NCBI GenBank assembly: GCA_008711295.1
Contig: VUYV01000123.1
Location: forward strand, 206,014 to 270,013
Origin: Anarhynchus alexandrinus
Lineage: Eukaryota > Chordata > Aves > Charadriiformes > Charadriidae
DNA length: 64,000 bases
Direction: 5' to 3'
A model generated the notes under the pieces. That model made no database searches. It was not told the origin of the DNA and worked only from the letters and a program-made list of their open reading frames with translations. How positions within the stretch are numbered: the stretch's first letter is position 1; every line of letters begins with the position of its first letter. Made by a program: the position numbers and the translations under genes. Positions 12,401-24,800 of this stretch are shown piece after piece.

Positions 12401-13479
12401 GTCATCAGAGATCCTTGTCTGTGAGATATCGTACTAATTTTACTACAAGAAATTTCATTGAAAATTTAATAAAAAATATAATACAAGGGTTTAAATTCCT
12501 TACTGTATTTGAATTTAATATATTTAAATTATTTTGTATTCTTTAATACAAAATTAAAATGAAATTAGTAGCACACTCTGCACCCCCCCAAAAAAAAAAA
12601 ATAATCAGGGAATCAAAGCCATGAAAACAAGAGTATGGGAACAGGAAGATTTTGTCATAAATAAAGAAACATCCAATGAGTTTGGAAGGGAACCAGATCT
12701 TTCCTCTCTGTCTTGTGAAGCTGATTTTCATCTTGCTGCCTGGTTTACACATACCACAAACAACCTCATGCAGAGGACAGTTCTGCATGATGGGAATTCA
12801 GCCCCTGGTGCCAGTCCTTCAAAAATTGACTCCTTGTAGCACCTAGAAAACTGGGTGGAAGTGAAGACAACTGGCTGGTTCAGAGTGAAGCTATAATTTG
12901 GTTTGGGCCAATTTGTTCCCAGCCCAGATAACTTTTTTGCAACTATTTGCTTTAACTGCATGTGCAAGGGCAGATAGTCTTGTGCTAAAACACACATGCA
13001 GTTGACTGGGAAGTTCATTTGTGGCAGGGCTGCCCACAGTGCTGGCTGGCCAATCTGGCGAGTAAATAATGTACAACTGGAGTCGATGAACTCCAGATAA
13101 ACTGCGCCAGCACGGTACATTACACAAGCTCTGAAACTAAGTGTCTCATATGGTAAATTAAAAATGGAAATGGGGGTGTTTGCTTGGTAGGATGTACTTC
13201 CTCTTCCCATCTTCAGGTTTCATATATGGTGAGGAAAAAAATACCAGAAGATGACATCAAACCTTGGGAGATTAGGAAGACTAACAGATCCCTTTTGTCC
13301 ATATCTGCTGGAGAAGAGGTTGAGAAAAAGTCCATTGTACCTGGGCAAGCAGAAAATACTTGCCTGGCTGAATCCATGTAATCCATCACCATATCAGGCT
13401 GGGCCAGGCCCTCATGTAATGAGAGCACCACAGCACAGCTTGGAGTATGGCAGTGATACCAGATCACAGCAGTACCTGT
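9435..13479. other. Unique non-coding DNA, partly ancient repeat
   Basis: This interval is mostly AT-rich single-copy DNA, very AT-rich at 12440-12560. The long antisense frame 12728-13210 (160 codons) overlaps sequence resembling an ancient palindromic repeat around 13060-13110. It has no paired splice sites or recognisable motif, so I do not call it a gene. Confidence 0.5.
13060..13110. repeat. Relic of ancient palindromic amniote repeat
   Basis: CTGGAGT and ACTCCAG form a perfect inverted pair around a 6-base loop (13077-13096), followed by a decayed AAACTGCGCCAG. The arrangement resembles an old interspersed repeat of birds and reptiles built around 'acaccagtgtaaatctggag ... actccagatttacactggtg'. 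I recognise the pattern from memory and cannot name the library family. The hairpin itself is seen directly. Confidence 0.35.
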
Positions 13480-13912
13480 ACTGCTGAGGACACTCCAGAT
13501 GTGTCTCACCAGTGCTGAGTAGAAAGGAAGGATCACCTCCCTTGAACTCCTGGTGAAACTCTAATGCAGCTCAGGAGGCTGTTTGCCTTCTTAGCTGCAA
13601 GGGCACATTGCTGGCCAATGGTCAAATGTGGTGTCCACCAGGACTCCCAGGTCTTTTTCTGTAGAGCTGATCTCCATCTGGTTGGCCCCCAGTGTATACT
13701 GATGCATGTCATTGTTTCTACTCAGGAGCAGGACATTGCACTTCCCTTTATGGAACTTCATGAGGTTCTTGTCAGCTCATTTCTCCAACCTGTCAAGGTC
13801 TCTCTGAGGACACTCATCTGGTGTATCAACTACTTCTTTGGATTTTGAATTGCCTGCAAACTTGCTGAGGGAGAAATTTGTCCCATCATCCCAATCATTA
13901 ATAAAGAACCTT
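13480..13912 (-). mobile_element. CR1 LINE fragment, heavily decayed
   Basis: Read on the minus strand, this is an internal piece of the CR1 reverse-transcriptase region. From right to left on the + strand come the FADD-motif region, the Leu-Met-Lys-Phe 'MKF' segment, the 'KDLGVLVD' segment near 13640-13670, and the 'LVRH' segment near 13510. The catalytic FADD motif has decayed to Phe-Ala-Gly-Asn at about 13850-13865, and several indels and stops break the frame. It is truncated at both ends and lacks the ATTCTATG-type 3' tail, so it is an old dead copy. The + strand frame 13564-13848 is only its antisense. Confidence 0.85.
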
Positions 13913-16079
13913 CAAAGTTTTCAGCTCAGTAGATGTTGTCCTTAAAATTAGTAGATACCTGCTCACTTGTGAAGATGATGTGTGTATCACCATCCTGAAC
14001 GTCTCAAAAGGAACTGGTAGATCCATAGAAGTAATTGTGTGATAATAACAGTGAATTTTTCTTCTCTATTTGGATTATAAAAGTTTGGATGACTTGTTTG
14101 AATTGTGTCATATAAGCAATTAATGGATTGAGTTCTCTCACCACACAGATCATACACTGTTTTTTCCCCTGGCTAGGAAGCCAGTCTCAAGTGAGTTGTT
14201 GGTATTTCTCCACACAGAATCAAAGTTGCACGTGATATGCAACACTATGCATGTCGAGAACATATTAGTAAAAACTAAATTATGTCCCTTGTTGACAAAT
14301 TCAGTCTTAAAATGTACTTTATTTAAGCACAAAATCTGTTTAGAGACCAAGGAACTCTGGGTAGCTGCCCAAAATCAGTGTCGTTTTTCTCCACAAAACA
14401 GGTAGCTCTCCAATGTCTCATGCCTTGTAAGATTAACTATTAGAACCCTAAGACTGATGGTTTTAAACCTCAGTAAACCTTTCAGATGCATAAAAAACCC
14501 ACTTAGCTCCCTGGTGCTTCTTCTACAGGTTAATTCTTCAGGACTGGGCATGTGAGCGAGACTGCTATAAGAAGACAACAGGAAAGAACACCTGGTGCTC
14601 TCCATGGCTAGAAGCCATCTCTGACAGACAGGAAATTTCAGCACGGCAAGAGAGGGGCATGCTCTGAAAAAGGCAATAAGCATGCTCTGACACTCCTTAT
14701 GTGGAAATCCAGCCGGTGGCAGATGACATCTTTTGAACCTGGTCAAACACTGTGGAAAAGACAAACTTCTAACTTGGGTAATAGTCAGCCTCTTCAGTAA
14801 TCTTTCTGTTGCACTTTATGGTTGGAAGGAAATGAAGGTGTTTTCACTTCCAGTTCTTTGCATACCATCTCAAAGGGATGCTGAGTGATGCAATATACAA
14901 GCCCCGTTGCTACAGAGCGAATGAATACTTGAAAGCTAAGTCTGCCCATCAATACCTGCGAGAAATGTCAGACTTGGAAGGAAAGCTCCAAAGGGAAAAA
15001 AATTACCCACATGCTGACAGATCAGGCTTTCATTTCCCATCTGCTGATGAGAAATGAGATGAAGGTGATAACTTCTTGAGAGACGGTTGTGTATTGATCC
15101 CCTTCCTGAGGAAAGGAAGATATGATGCATGATACTTTCTTACCTTCCCCTTGCACTTCTTGTGTACTGGGAGTGGTAAGCAAGGTTTCCACATGAGCTG
15201 AACTGTAGCCCTCGAACCCTGCAGCTCCCTACGATAAACACTTGTGTGTCTATATTGTGTGACCCACCAATCCACCACTGTAACAAACCTCAGAATCATC
15301 AGGACTTTAATTTTTTCTTTTGAGAGTGAAGCCTGATTTGTCCTAATCAACCAGGTCATCGGCACTCAGTCATACAAAACAAGTCCTTACTGCCAAACCA
15401 AGGTTTCCTGCAGGTTTTGCCTTTGACCTCATCACTAAAGAGAACCTCCCTACTCCTTTCACTTTCTCTCTTGGCTTGGGCTGTCCTCTGTGTCCACCCA
15501 AGCATGGATTTAGGTCACCTCTTTCAGTCCTGCAATCCCATCCAAACCCATGCTGCTGCCTGCTGTGTCACGATCTCACGTACTCACAGTGCAGCTCAGC
15601 AGCTTCTCTTCCACTCAAGGGACTACTCAGCATGCTGTTTTCTGAGCCCCAGGAAAAAGTGTTGGTGTTACACTGGACTTCTCTGGAAGGCATGTTTCAC
15701 TGGTAGTAGCCTGACTTCAGGCTTTCTCCACCACGTTCACCCACATGCCTCTTGCCTTATTCCTCAAACCATGCCAAGAACCTGCACCTCAGCTGCATGA
15801 CTTAGGCATGTCACATGGCTGCCCTGTCACCAAATCAGGAGGTTTGTCAAGCGTATGAGCGAATTAAATTTTTCCCAGTCTTGGTTATGTAAAAATATTT
15901 TCATCGTATGTTCCCTAGCTCAAAATCTGCTTATACTGTTTCCTCATTAAAACTGCACTATCACAATTCAGAAAGGAAATATTTATTTAAAAGATATTTA
16001 TGATAATGTTCTTAACCTAGAATAGGCAAAAAAAGTTAGAATGAAATTGTTAATTAGAGTCTAATTTACTAACACAAAT

Positions 16080-16110
16080 AGTCCCATTGATTTCAATAGA
16101 ATTACATGAA
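16080..16110. repeat. Relic of 'cccattgatttcaatgg' repeat
   Basis: AGTCCCATTGATTTCAATAGAATTAC matches the pattern of an ancient amniote interspersed repeat in which CCATTGA and TCAATGG arms face each other. Here the arms are CCCATTGA and TCAATAG, so the palindrome has one mismatch. Recognition is from memory of the motif only. Confidence 0.35.
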
Positions 16111-19100
16111 TTAGTGAAATGAGCAAGTTTTCCCTGAGGTAAACCTTTAAATTAAAAGTTGATGGAAATCTTGATATGGGGAACTGTTGACTGAATTTGA
16201 AATACGTAGCTCTGATTCTGGACTCATTTTTTACTTTAAGACTTGGTATGCTTGCCTATGTATATTTTACCCAACGGAGAAGAGAGGAGTGTCTCATTAG
16301 AAAAATGAAATGTCAGCATATTTCTATGTTTCTCCTCTTCGCTCCTCATTTGAAATAACTGATTGTTTTAATGTGTTGGATTTTTTTTTTAAAAAAATAA
16401 TTGAAATGACTGTAGAAAGCTAAGTCAAAATGTTTGGCATATTCTTTTGAATTAGGTAAAGTTAGATTCTTATCTGCTTTGCGTTATTTATTGTTTGACA
16501 TATTTGATTTGTAGCATCTAAAAGCCTCGATCAAGACAGCAATCCCACTGTGTTATACGTGCCGAATCCTGCTTTCAGTGGAGCAGTGAAGAGAGTGTAT
16601 GGCCCATACCAACATCTATTATACGCACAAATGTGAAGAGGTACATTCCACAAGTGTGTGTGTATTCCTACGGACGTGGGTGTGAGCGTGTGCGGACACA
16701 CTTGCTCATGCGCGTGTGCGCTTTTCCCTCGCTTTGAGTCTCTCATGTGCAGTGAGAGAGTTTTAATCCCATTTATTGACCTTTCTGAGAAGTGAAGGGA
16801 AAGAGGGGAGGGGGAAGCGTACACACCTGCAGTTTATTTCCTTTAAGGAGATGACTTTAAGATAATAGAGATGAGATGGAAGAAGAACGCTGCCCATTGC
16901 CAGGAGCTTTGTTCACAGTGCATACAATACACGGCCTCAGAGGCAGACAGGGAACTGCTGCCACTGGGATGAAGAACAGTATTGCCAGGGGGTCACGGAG
17001 CAGCGAGTGCAGTTGATTAGAGGTATAAGTCTTAAGATGGCAGCAGGGAAAATGTTCAGTGACCAAATCAATCTGCTAAATGACCTTTCCTCCAGATGCG
17101 TACAACGTTATTCTTTTAAAGCCGAATTTGCATTCAGGTGCTTTAGCTTAGCTGGTTTTGAAGGCACTTGAAGCTGAGCCACTGTCTGTGGGAAGGTAAT
17201 TTAGAGCAAATGGTTCATGAGAGCATTTATTTAGCATGAAAAACACCCACCTGATATTTGAAAATGGAACTACAAGAGAATACAGAAATAATGTGCAAGA
17301 AGCATAACTTAGCTAATGTTTATTGGTCATAGGTAACCGATTACCATTTAAAGGGCATTCCTGGTCCACTGATGTCAGTGGTAGCTATTCGGGACATGTT
17401 TTGCTGGGTCTTTTGGCAAACATCATCCCCTGTCTGTAGAGATCAATTAAACAATGTGATTGGATACTATTTACGGCAGTAGACTCCAGAGTAATTACAT
17501 TGTGACAAACCACATTTATGCCCGTTTTAAGTACAACATACTCTGTATTTCTTGTATGAACTTCAGTGAGAGTTTTGGTATATAAAAATTAAGACTGGGC
17601 TATTAAATCTTGGTGCCTCTTTGGCCCTACTTCCTTCTGGTTTTTCTTTGCTCAGTAGGGAAAAAAATACACGTTGCAATATGCTCAAATTTAACCCATT
17701 CACATATTCTTGTCACATATTTCTGTCTACTGTCATTCAATCCTGACAAAAAAAAAAAAAAACCCCAACCCTCTCTTTTGGTAATGAAATCTTTTTCAAG
17801 AACAGAAATTCTTTCTTCTTCAAATTCTGTTTATGCCATACTGTGCCCTGATTCTTACTGATGTGGAGAAATTCACGGCTCTTTCATGATCTAAAGCAGA
17901 TCTGAACGTAACATTCCAAAGATGAAAGCTGCACGAGCAGCAGCATGGAGTTCCTGGCAGCAATCTCTGTTCTCAATATCCTCTGTCAGGAGAAATGTTT
18001 TCAGCTACAAGACCAATTTATGCTCTTCACAACTGAGTAGTGAAAGTGTCTATTCCTTGATAAACCGCGGTATTCTGCAGACGTGATTACACTATATTAA
18101 GTGCCAGGAGAGTTTCACTGGTCATGTTGGTATCTTGTATTTGCACTATAAAAGTTTCAGCCATGAATACAAGTTACAGTTTTCAGCTTCAAATGTTTGT
18201 TGATGGACCCCTGTGTATAAATATCTTAATTTTCTCGTGATTTCTGTTAGAATTCACTCTGCTAAAAGCTATTAATTAGGACTGAGTGAAAAAGTAGTAT
18301 TTTGGTATAAAACTTATAATACAATGTTACATCATTCATTTTGACATATTTCATGGTTTTGAGATCTTTTTGCAAGACAGCTTTTCATTTCTTTTAAGTC
18401 TGACAGCTGAACATATTCTTTGTTATGACAAAGTATTGATGCTCATGTCAAAGAAAGATGCTAACATGACAGAAAATGTCAGAAAATATTTCTGTCCCCA
18501 CTTTAGGAAGTATAAAGGTTACACTACCAGAATCTGCTATGCTCACGTGTAAAAATAGTACTTATTCAAATACCTTGAATTCCCACATTTGCTTCTGTTT
18601 TATCTTAAGAATTCTTACACTAGAATAGCAGCTAAACTCATCTTTGAATAGTATTTGTTGAAAATTCGGTAGTGCTGATAACGATGGATTTCCTTAGTGT
18701 GAGTACACATATGCAAGAGGAATTCTGTTGTTCTCACATCCTGTTTTGTTCAGTGTTTTGGTATCCTACAGCTGGCATCTGAGAAACACAGTAAGTACCT
18801 GGTATAAGAAGCTATCAGAATTGAACTGTCTTTAGCAACTATCCACAAGCACTACTCTCATATACACCTCTGCAATCAAAACCAAATATCTTATTTCAGC
18901 TGTGATATACAGCATCAAATATCTCAGTTGCTGTAGCCAGGAGAGAAAAATGTGCTCAAAGCTTCTTTCTTTTTTTTTTTTTTTTTTTTAAATGGTAACA
19001 CACTTCAACAATCAAAGGGTGAAACCAGCTAAAAAGTCACACAGAACTGTATTTAAAATCATTGGTTTGAGAGTACGGGGTGTGTGTGGGGTGTTATGTG

Positions 19101-19365
19101 TGGGAGAAATCCCCTTAACTAAACGCATTAGAAAAATGGAATGAATGTAAAATTCAACAGTTTAATTGGATCCTGAGGAATTATCTTGGAACCTGCAAAC
19201 TGGCTTCCAAGCCCTGCTAACCAACTTACCTTCATCAAATGCTTAAAGGCTTTCCTCACATTGTCAAAAGCATTTTAAGCAAGCACAGCACTCAGCTACA
19301 TACCATGACAAATTTTGCCTGTAGGCTGTTAAAATGGCTTTAAACTAGTGAGGCGTGCTCTTAAA

Positions 19366-19380
19366 ATATATATATATATA
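19366..19380. repeat. (TA)n microsatellite
   Basis: A short uninterrupted TA dinucleotide run of about seven units in an AT-rich context. Confidence 0.8.
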
Positions 19381-21802
19381 CTGTGTACATATTTCATCTC
19401 AAGCTGGCTCCTTCTTCCCTAGCTGCTTTCTTTTTTTTTTCCTTTTTTTTTTTTTTTTTTTAGCCTTTATATCTTTGGAGTCTAGCAGGGTTATTAATTA
19501 ATGAACTTGTGTATTTTCCGTCTTTAGCTGTTGAAGAGTGAGGAACTGTCAATCAGCAGGGACCCTCCTGAATTAGGTGAATGCTGACATTTGGCAAGTG
19601 TCATCACAGTTGCCTGCCCATGCCCTTGTAATGCTCTAAGCCAGTGACCCTTCCCTCTTTGTCACACATTTCAGGTAGCACTCAGAGCTCATTGTGTGCA
19701 ACTGAGGTCAACCGCCAACCAACCAAGTGCTCTGTCCTGCTCGCACAAAGCTTTCCCTGAAGGCAAGAGAAAAGAATAATAAAAGGGGGAAATGGCCTGC
19801 TGAGCAAAGGCTCTGAGTCTTTTATAACAGGAGGTCGTTTTTGATTATAGGAAGGAACCTTCAGTGGCCATGGAAACCAAAATGCCACACAAAAGCCAGA
19901 GGGTGCTTGGGAGGTAAACAAGATAGATGAAAGGTGATGGTGCTTTTAATCTCCGCAATCAATGTGCTTAGGTGGGTGACTTTAATTTAATCCATGTCTG
20001 ATTAACCCTCTCCCTTTGTTTACACCATTATAGGAGTTTTTCTCCTGTAAAATTTTTAAACAAATGTTAAAAAATTCCAGGAGGGGGTTGGTTGCTGCAG
20101 TGTTTTCATCCTATTCACCCCCCTGATGTAATCATGGATGTTCTCATTATCCACATAAATGCCTAATCCTTCTTACTCCTGCTAAGCTTATCCTCAGTGC
20201 TATATTTTTGAATGAGAGAGTGAAAGTTCTTATACAAATACAAATTCTTGTGACTTTCTTTTTCGGACACCTAGCAGGATGAAATAACTGGAAACAATGG
20301 CGGCACTCCGTAAGGAAACCTTTTCCATCCAGAATCCTTTGAGCAGTTTGGTGAAAACTGGTTTTGATTTGGTTGAGTTATGAGCCCCTGAAAACTGCAC
20401 ATCTTACATGCTTAGACGTTTTTAAATAACAGCAGTGGTTTTAATGACAGCTGAATGTTCGGAAGGAAGTTGTGCCGTGCATGCGTGCGCGGCTAATTTA
20501 CCTACTTACTGAAAAATATACTCAGGGGTAGTGCTCCGAATGAACCCTGCCACATTCAGTTTGGGTTGGCTTACACGACTGAAAATTCTCTCCGACGGCT
20601 GCGCAAAGTTTTCCACAATAGTGAGCATTTTATGGCTGAGATTTTCAAAAGCCAGCCCCCATTTAGGAGAGCAGATCCCATTCAGACAGGAAAGGGAAGG
20701 GTATAAAAAAAAAATGGCCTGGAGGAATCTGTGTTCCTACATCCCTCGGGGTTAAGGGGTACATTCAATAAAGACAGGCATTTAAGCACTTATCTCCGAC
20801 TCATTAGAGTATGAGCTTTAAAACCTCTCTGAATCTTGTCCTGGCTCCTGAATGAAAATGAAATGCACATTCATTCAGTTAGGCTTCCTAAAAAGTCTGG
20901 AGGAAGAGAAAGATGGTTCAAAAGAGCATTTGCAGAAAGAACTGCCTAAGCTCACTGACTTCAAGTTATCTGAGCCCTTTCCAGGGCAAAGATGTCTTTG
21001 CCATGGCAGCCAACAGCTGCCTCTATCCAGCCAAACACTAGGTCCTTTCCTGAGAGCAATTCCTAATTATGAACTTCCCAGTAGTTACAAAGCAAGAGCA
21101 AAGGACACGCTCTTCTTTCAGTGAGGGTTGACAGCTGTGAACCCTCCTGTAGAGTTAGCTGCCTCAGCCAGGTAACACTCTGAGGAAAAACACAGATGTT
21201 ATTAGTTGCCTTCTTCTGCTAACAGCAAGCACTCTCATGTGCCATTTGAAACATTCAGGTTCTGCTCTTCCGTTAGGTCTGGGGCTTGACTCTTCCTCCA
21301 CAGCTACCCAATGGGACCTCCATCCACTAAGGTGTAGGATTTTCTGAGACGGACATCAGAGAGAGCTCCTCAGCCAAAGACAAAGTCTTCCAAATAAGGT
21401 GAGAAGCATTTCACTTTTCACTGAATCCATGGCTGTTACAGAAGACTGGATCCAAGAACCTTACATGTGCCTAAGTTAGAGTCATTCTCTCTCTGTCTCT
21501 GAGTGAACTGGCATTTCAATCATTTATATAAAATGGAGCAGCATAAGGAAGCAGGACGTAAAGGGGGGCCACATAAGCATCCCTCAGTAATTTTCACCCT
21601 GATAGTAGAAATTTTAAGTTCCAATGTCTGTGTGATATGATCTTGGTCATGGATCAGGGACACAACCAATTCCTCTTCATTCTCTTCTACTTTCACTAGC
21701 CACAGTCAGAGATGACCTTCTGGAGCTCTTAGTTAGCGAGTCCCCTCCATACAGCTAAGCTGTGTCAGAAGTTTGAATATTATATATAAAATCAAAAGGA
21801 GA

Positions 21803-21862
21803 AATCATAGAATCATTATGGCTGGAAAAGACCTTTATGATCATCAGTGTCAGTATATGGAG
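21803..21862 (-). mobile_element. CR1 3'-tail fragment
   Basis: AATCATAGAATCATTATGGCTGG followed by AAAAGACCTTTATGATCATC is the antisense of the CR1 3' untranslated end, including two units of the diagnostic 8-bp ATTCTATG-type terminal repeat. Only about 60 bp remain, and sequence to the right does not match CR1. This is a severely 5'-truncated or eroded insertion on the minus strand. Confidence 0.8.
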
Positions 21863-24800
21863 CCTTCCAGGTGACAAATCAGCAATTATGGACTGGAGGT
21901 GCTTTCAGGATTAGCTATCAGATGAACAATTAGTTTTCAGAGTCTGCATTATGAGGAAGTTTTACAACTCATGTTCCTAAATTTTTCCATGACTGAAACT
22001 TTTCAGCTCTTTCAAAAAACCCAACCATAAAGTGTTCTGTATCTAGTATTTCGAAAGGTTCATGGTCACTCAGGTGTCATGAGAATTGCCCTTGTGCATG
22101 TAACCTATGCGTGAATGCAGTGAGAAGCAAGGACCTTTCCTTCTCCCTTCCTACTTGTATCAACATAAAGGTTGCCTACAGCTGCAGTGATCCATGCTGT
22201 GAAGATTAAAATTTGAATTAAACTTGCTTTAGGCTTCACATGAGCTGGTAGGCGTCTTTCAAGGAGCACTAACCCCTGATAAATTTCTTCTTTTGCCTAT
22301 GTACATTCAAGAAATTTTCCCGAGATGCTCTGGAGCAAACAAAATTTGGTTTGCTTCATCTAACAAACCCAAGGATTATTGTTGACAATGTATTGTGTCA
22401 CACCAAAGCACTCACAGCACCGTTCTCACAAAGGAGGAAGAAAAAACAAATACTGCAATCCTTTCCTAATTTTACTCAAGCAAAACTCAGCTTGGTATAC
22501 TAGTCTATTTAATGAGAACCTTGTGATCGGTAATACCAGTTGGATTTGTAGAGTTCTGGCTTTTGACAAAGTACACTGAATCAAAGAGCCTGTGAAACAT
22601 TTAATAACATTTTGCAGATGCAAAGCAATTTTTACCCATTATTTTGGGTGAATCTTCCAACATTTAAGTTGCCAACTTTTCTGGTATATTTTAAAATACT
22701 TTATTTAAAAAAAAAAAAAAAAGAAAGAAAACCCCAGCACCTCCACACTTAATAACTTGAACACATCAGAATGAATGAATTATTTATTACACGCTCCACT
22801 CTGCTGAAAGAGTCCCTAAGTTGCAGTGGATAAACCTGGGATTCTGAAAAAGGAAAAGATCATTTCTCTCTTCACTGTGTGGTTGGATTGTGACAGGCAC
22901 GGCATCTGAATCCAGACAAATTGCTCGGGTCCTGCAAAGTTACAAGTGTGCTTGCTGCACAATAACAGAAATGTGATGTGGCCAATTTAGGCAACCCAGT
23001 GCCACCATGAAATCTATTGACTTTTTCCTTAGACTTAATGTGGATACTTAGCCAAACCTCTTTGGCTGAGCAATTGAGCTTTATCATACTCCTTTCCTCT
23101 TCTCCCAGCTAAAAATATAAATACCCGTATATTTATGCTAGTGCAACACCACCTACTAGGAGGCAAGGGTAAGAAAGCTAGCTCTTTTAAAAATTAATGA
23201 GCCTTGGAAGGAAATGAAGCTGAGAGAGTATGAAAGCATATGAATTTCTCCTATACAGAAGAACCAGCATTCATTAAACTGTAACTCTACACTGTTCAAA
23301 GCTCCAGTCCACTTCAGCGGTAGATTAGTATGAGTAAGGACTATAGAGTTCAGGGTACGTGTTTCTTTCCTGCCTGGAAAAATATATTACTGCATCTGTG
23401 GATAACAAGATTAGCAAAAACATTTGCTTTGTCACAGCGACATGTGCCTACCTGTGCATTAGATGCAATAAAATTGGGTCTTGCAATAGTCCAAGAAAAT
23501 GGGAGATTTATATCCAGTGCTAGATTTGGGGCCCTTCGCAGTGGTAGCAATTGTAAGCAAAATCCTATTTTTAGACTGTCAGACGATGGGATTCACATTA
23601 ACTGAGTGTGTTAAGAATAGCAGCCTGGAGATTAGTTAATATTAGAACTTAGAAGAGGTGAAAACGAATGTTCTTACAAATAATTTTATTAAGCAAGATA
23701 TCTTTAAATTGTTCCTTTGTTGCATTCTTTACTTGAAAGGATTTAAAATTTACTCTTTTATAGCTCTCTTTTAAATGCAGAGGTGGAAAACTATTGGAAA
23801 CCAATAGATTACATTATTCATAGATTTTTGTTTCCCAGATATGATCACATAACTCAGAATGAAAGTTGATTGTTCTTGATATATTAGTGCAAACATACTG
23901 TGTTCATAGTTACATAGGTATAAATGTTATTCCTAATACCGTCTTGGAATAAGCTGTACACATGCAACATGGATCATACAGAAATGACTGTACCTATGCT
24001 AATGAACCATTTTACCTGAATCACTAAATGTAAATAAAGAAATACAACCTTACAACTCTGAAAGGAAATTGCTGTCAGATATGATGGATTGTATTTCCTG
24101 GCTCTAGGGTTGGTAAATTTATATTTAGTCTTCATTTGATTATCAGCTATCCATATCGTGTTTATTGCATCATCAGTCACTACAGGGTGATCAAATAATT
24201 TCCATGAAGACACAGATCTATCATTAGAAATGGAGATTTTTGAGGAGACCCACTTTGGTCTTTGAAAGACCAGCTATACAAAGGGTGATTTACCAAAAAT
24301 GAGGAAGAATAAGTCTGTATTCTTTCCAGACAGCCACTGTTGCCATTTTTGAACAACATTAATAAATACAAGTGGAGTTGAGCTGATGGAATCCAGTATC
24401 TGAAACAGTTCGAGCATACAGGATGTGTAGTCCCAAAGTCAGAATAATGTTCAGGTGCTAGTCACAAGAGGGAGCTCAGTGCTTCACAGCTATAATAGAA
24501 ATAGATCTGGACTGAGAAGCAACATTTGAATAGTTGGTAAAAGGATATAGAATTTATAAATCAATAACAATTTTCCGTGCTTGGTGTATGTTAATTCATC
24601 TTGAATTTATCCTAGAACATCATGCTTTGGCATCAGAGAGGAGTATTTCCCATTCAGCTAATATATAGCTCATTTTCTTTGTTTTTCATCTTACCAGTTC
24701 CTCATATTTCTATTTCTTTGTCAAAAGTAAGGTTAAAATGGAAAGGAAACTGACAGTACATAACAGTAGCTTAAGGCAAAAAAATACAGGAGTACTATAT

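Larger units (their letters stand above)
13913..21802. other. Long gene-poor interval
   Basis: I see no supportable exon. The interval includes relics of palindromic repeats near 16080-16110 and 17363-17395, a Z-DNA-prone alternating purine/pyrimidine run at 16707-16721, long T runs at 18970-18989 and 19429-19461, and a (TA)n tract at 19366-19380. The stretch 19930-20350 has the look of conserved non-coding DNA. A 127-codon + strand frame at 15417-15800 begins with a hydrophobic leader-like segment but has no other support. Confidence 0.5.

Noticed and set aside
12728..13210. 160-codon minus-strand frame
   Set aside because: It overlaps an ancient palindromic repeat relic, has no recognisable motif and no paired splice sites, and its length is near chance expectation for a 64-kb window.
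15417..15800. 127-codon + strand frame starting with a leader-like hydrophobic stretch
   Set aside because: Leader-like starts are common in T/C-rich DNA. No TATA box, CpG island or splice donor is associated, and the rest of the frame has no domain.
19209..19330. Strong minus-strand donor GAAG|GTAAGTT near 19213
   Set aside because: All three frames upstream contain stops before any plausible acceptor, so a coding exon is excluded; a non-coding exon cannot be supported.
21306..21400. + strand interval between CTCTTCCTCCACAG and AAG|GTGAGA
   Set aside because: The splice signals are good, but all three frames have stops, so it is not a coding exon. It could be a non-coding RNA exon, with no way to tell from sequence.
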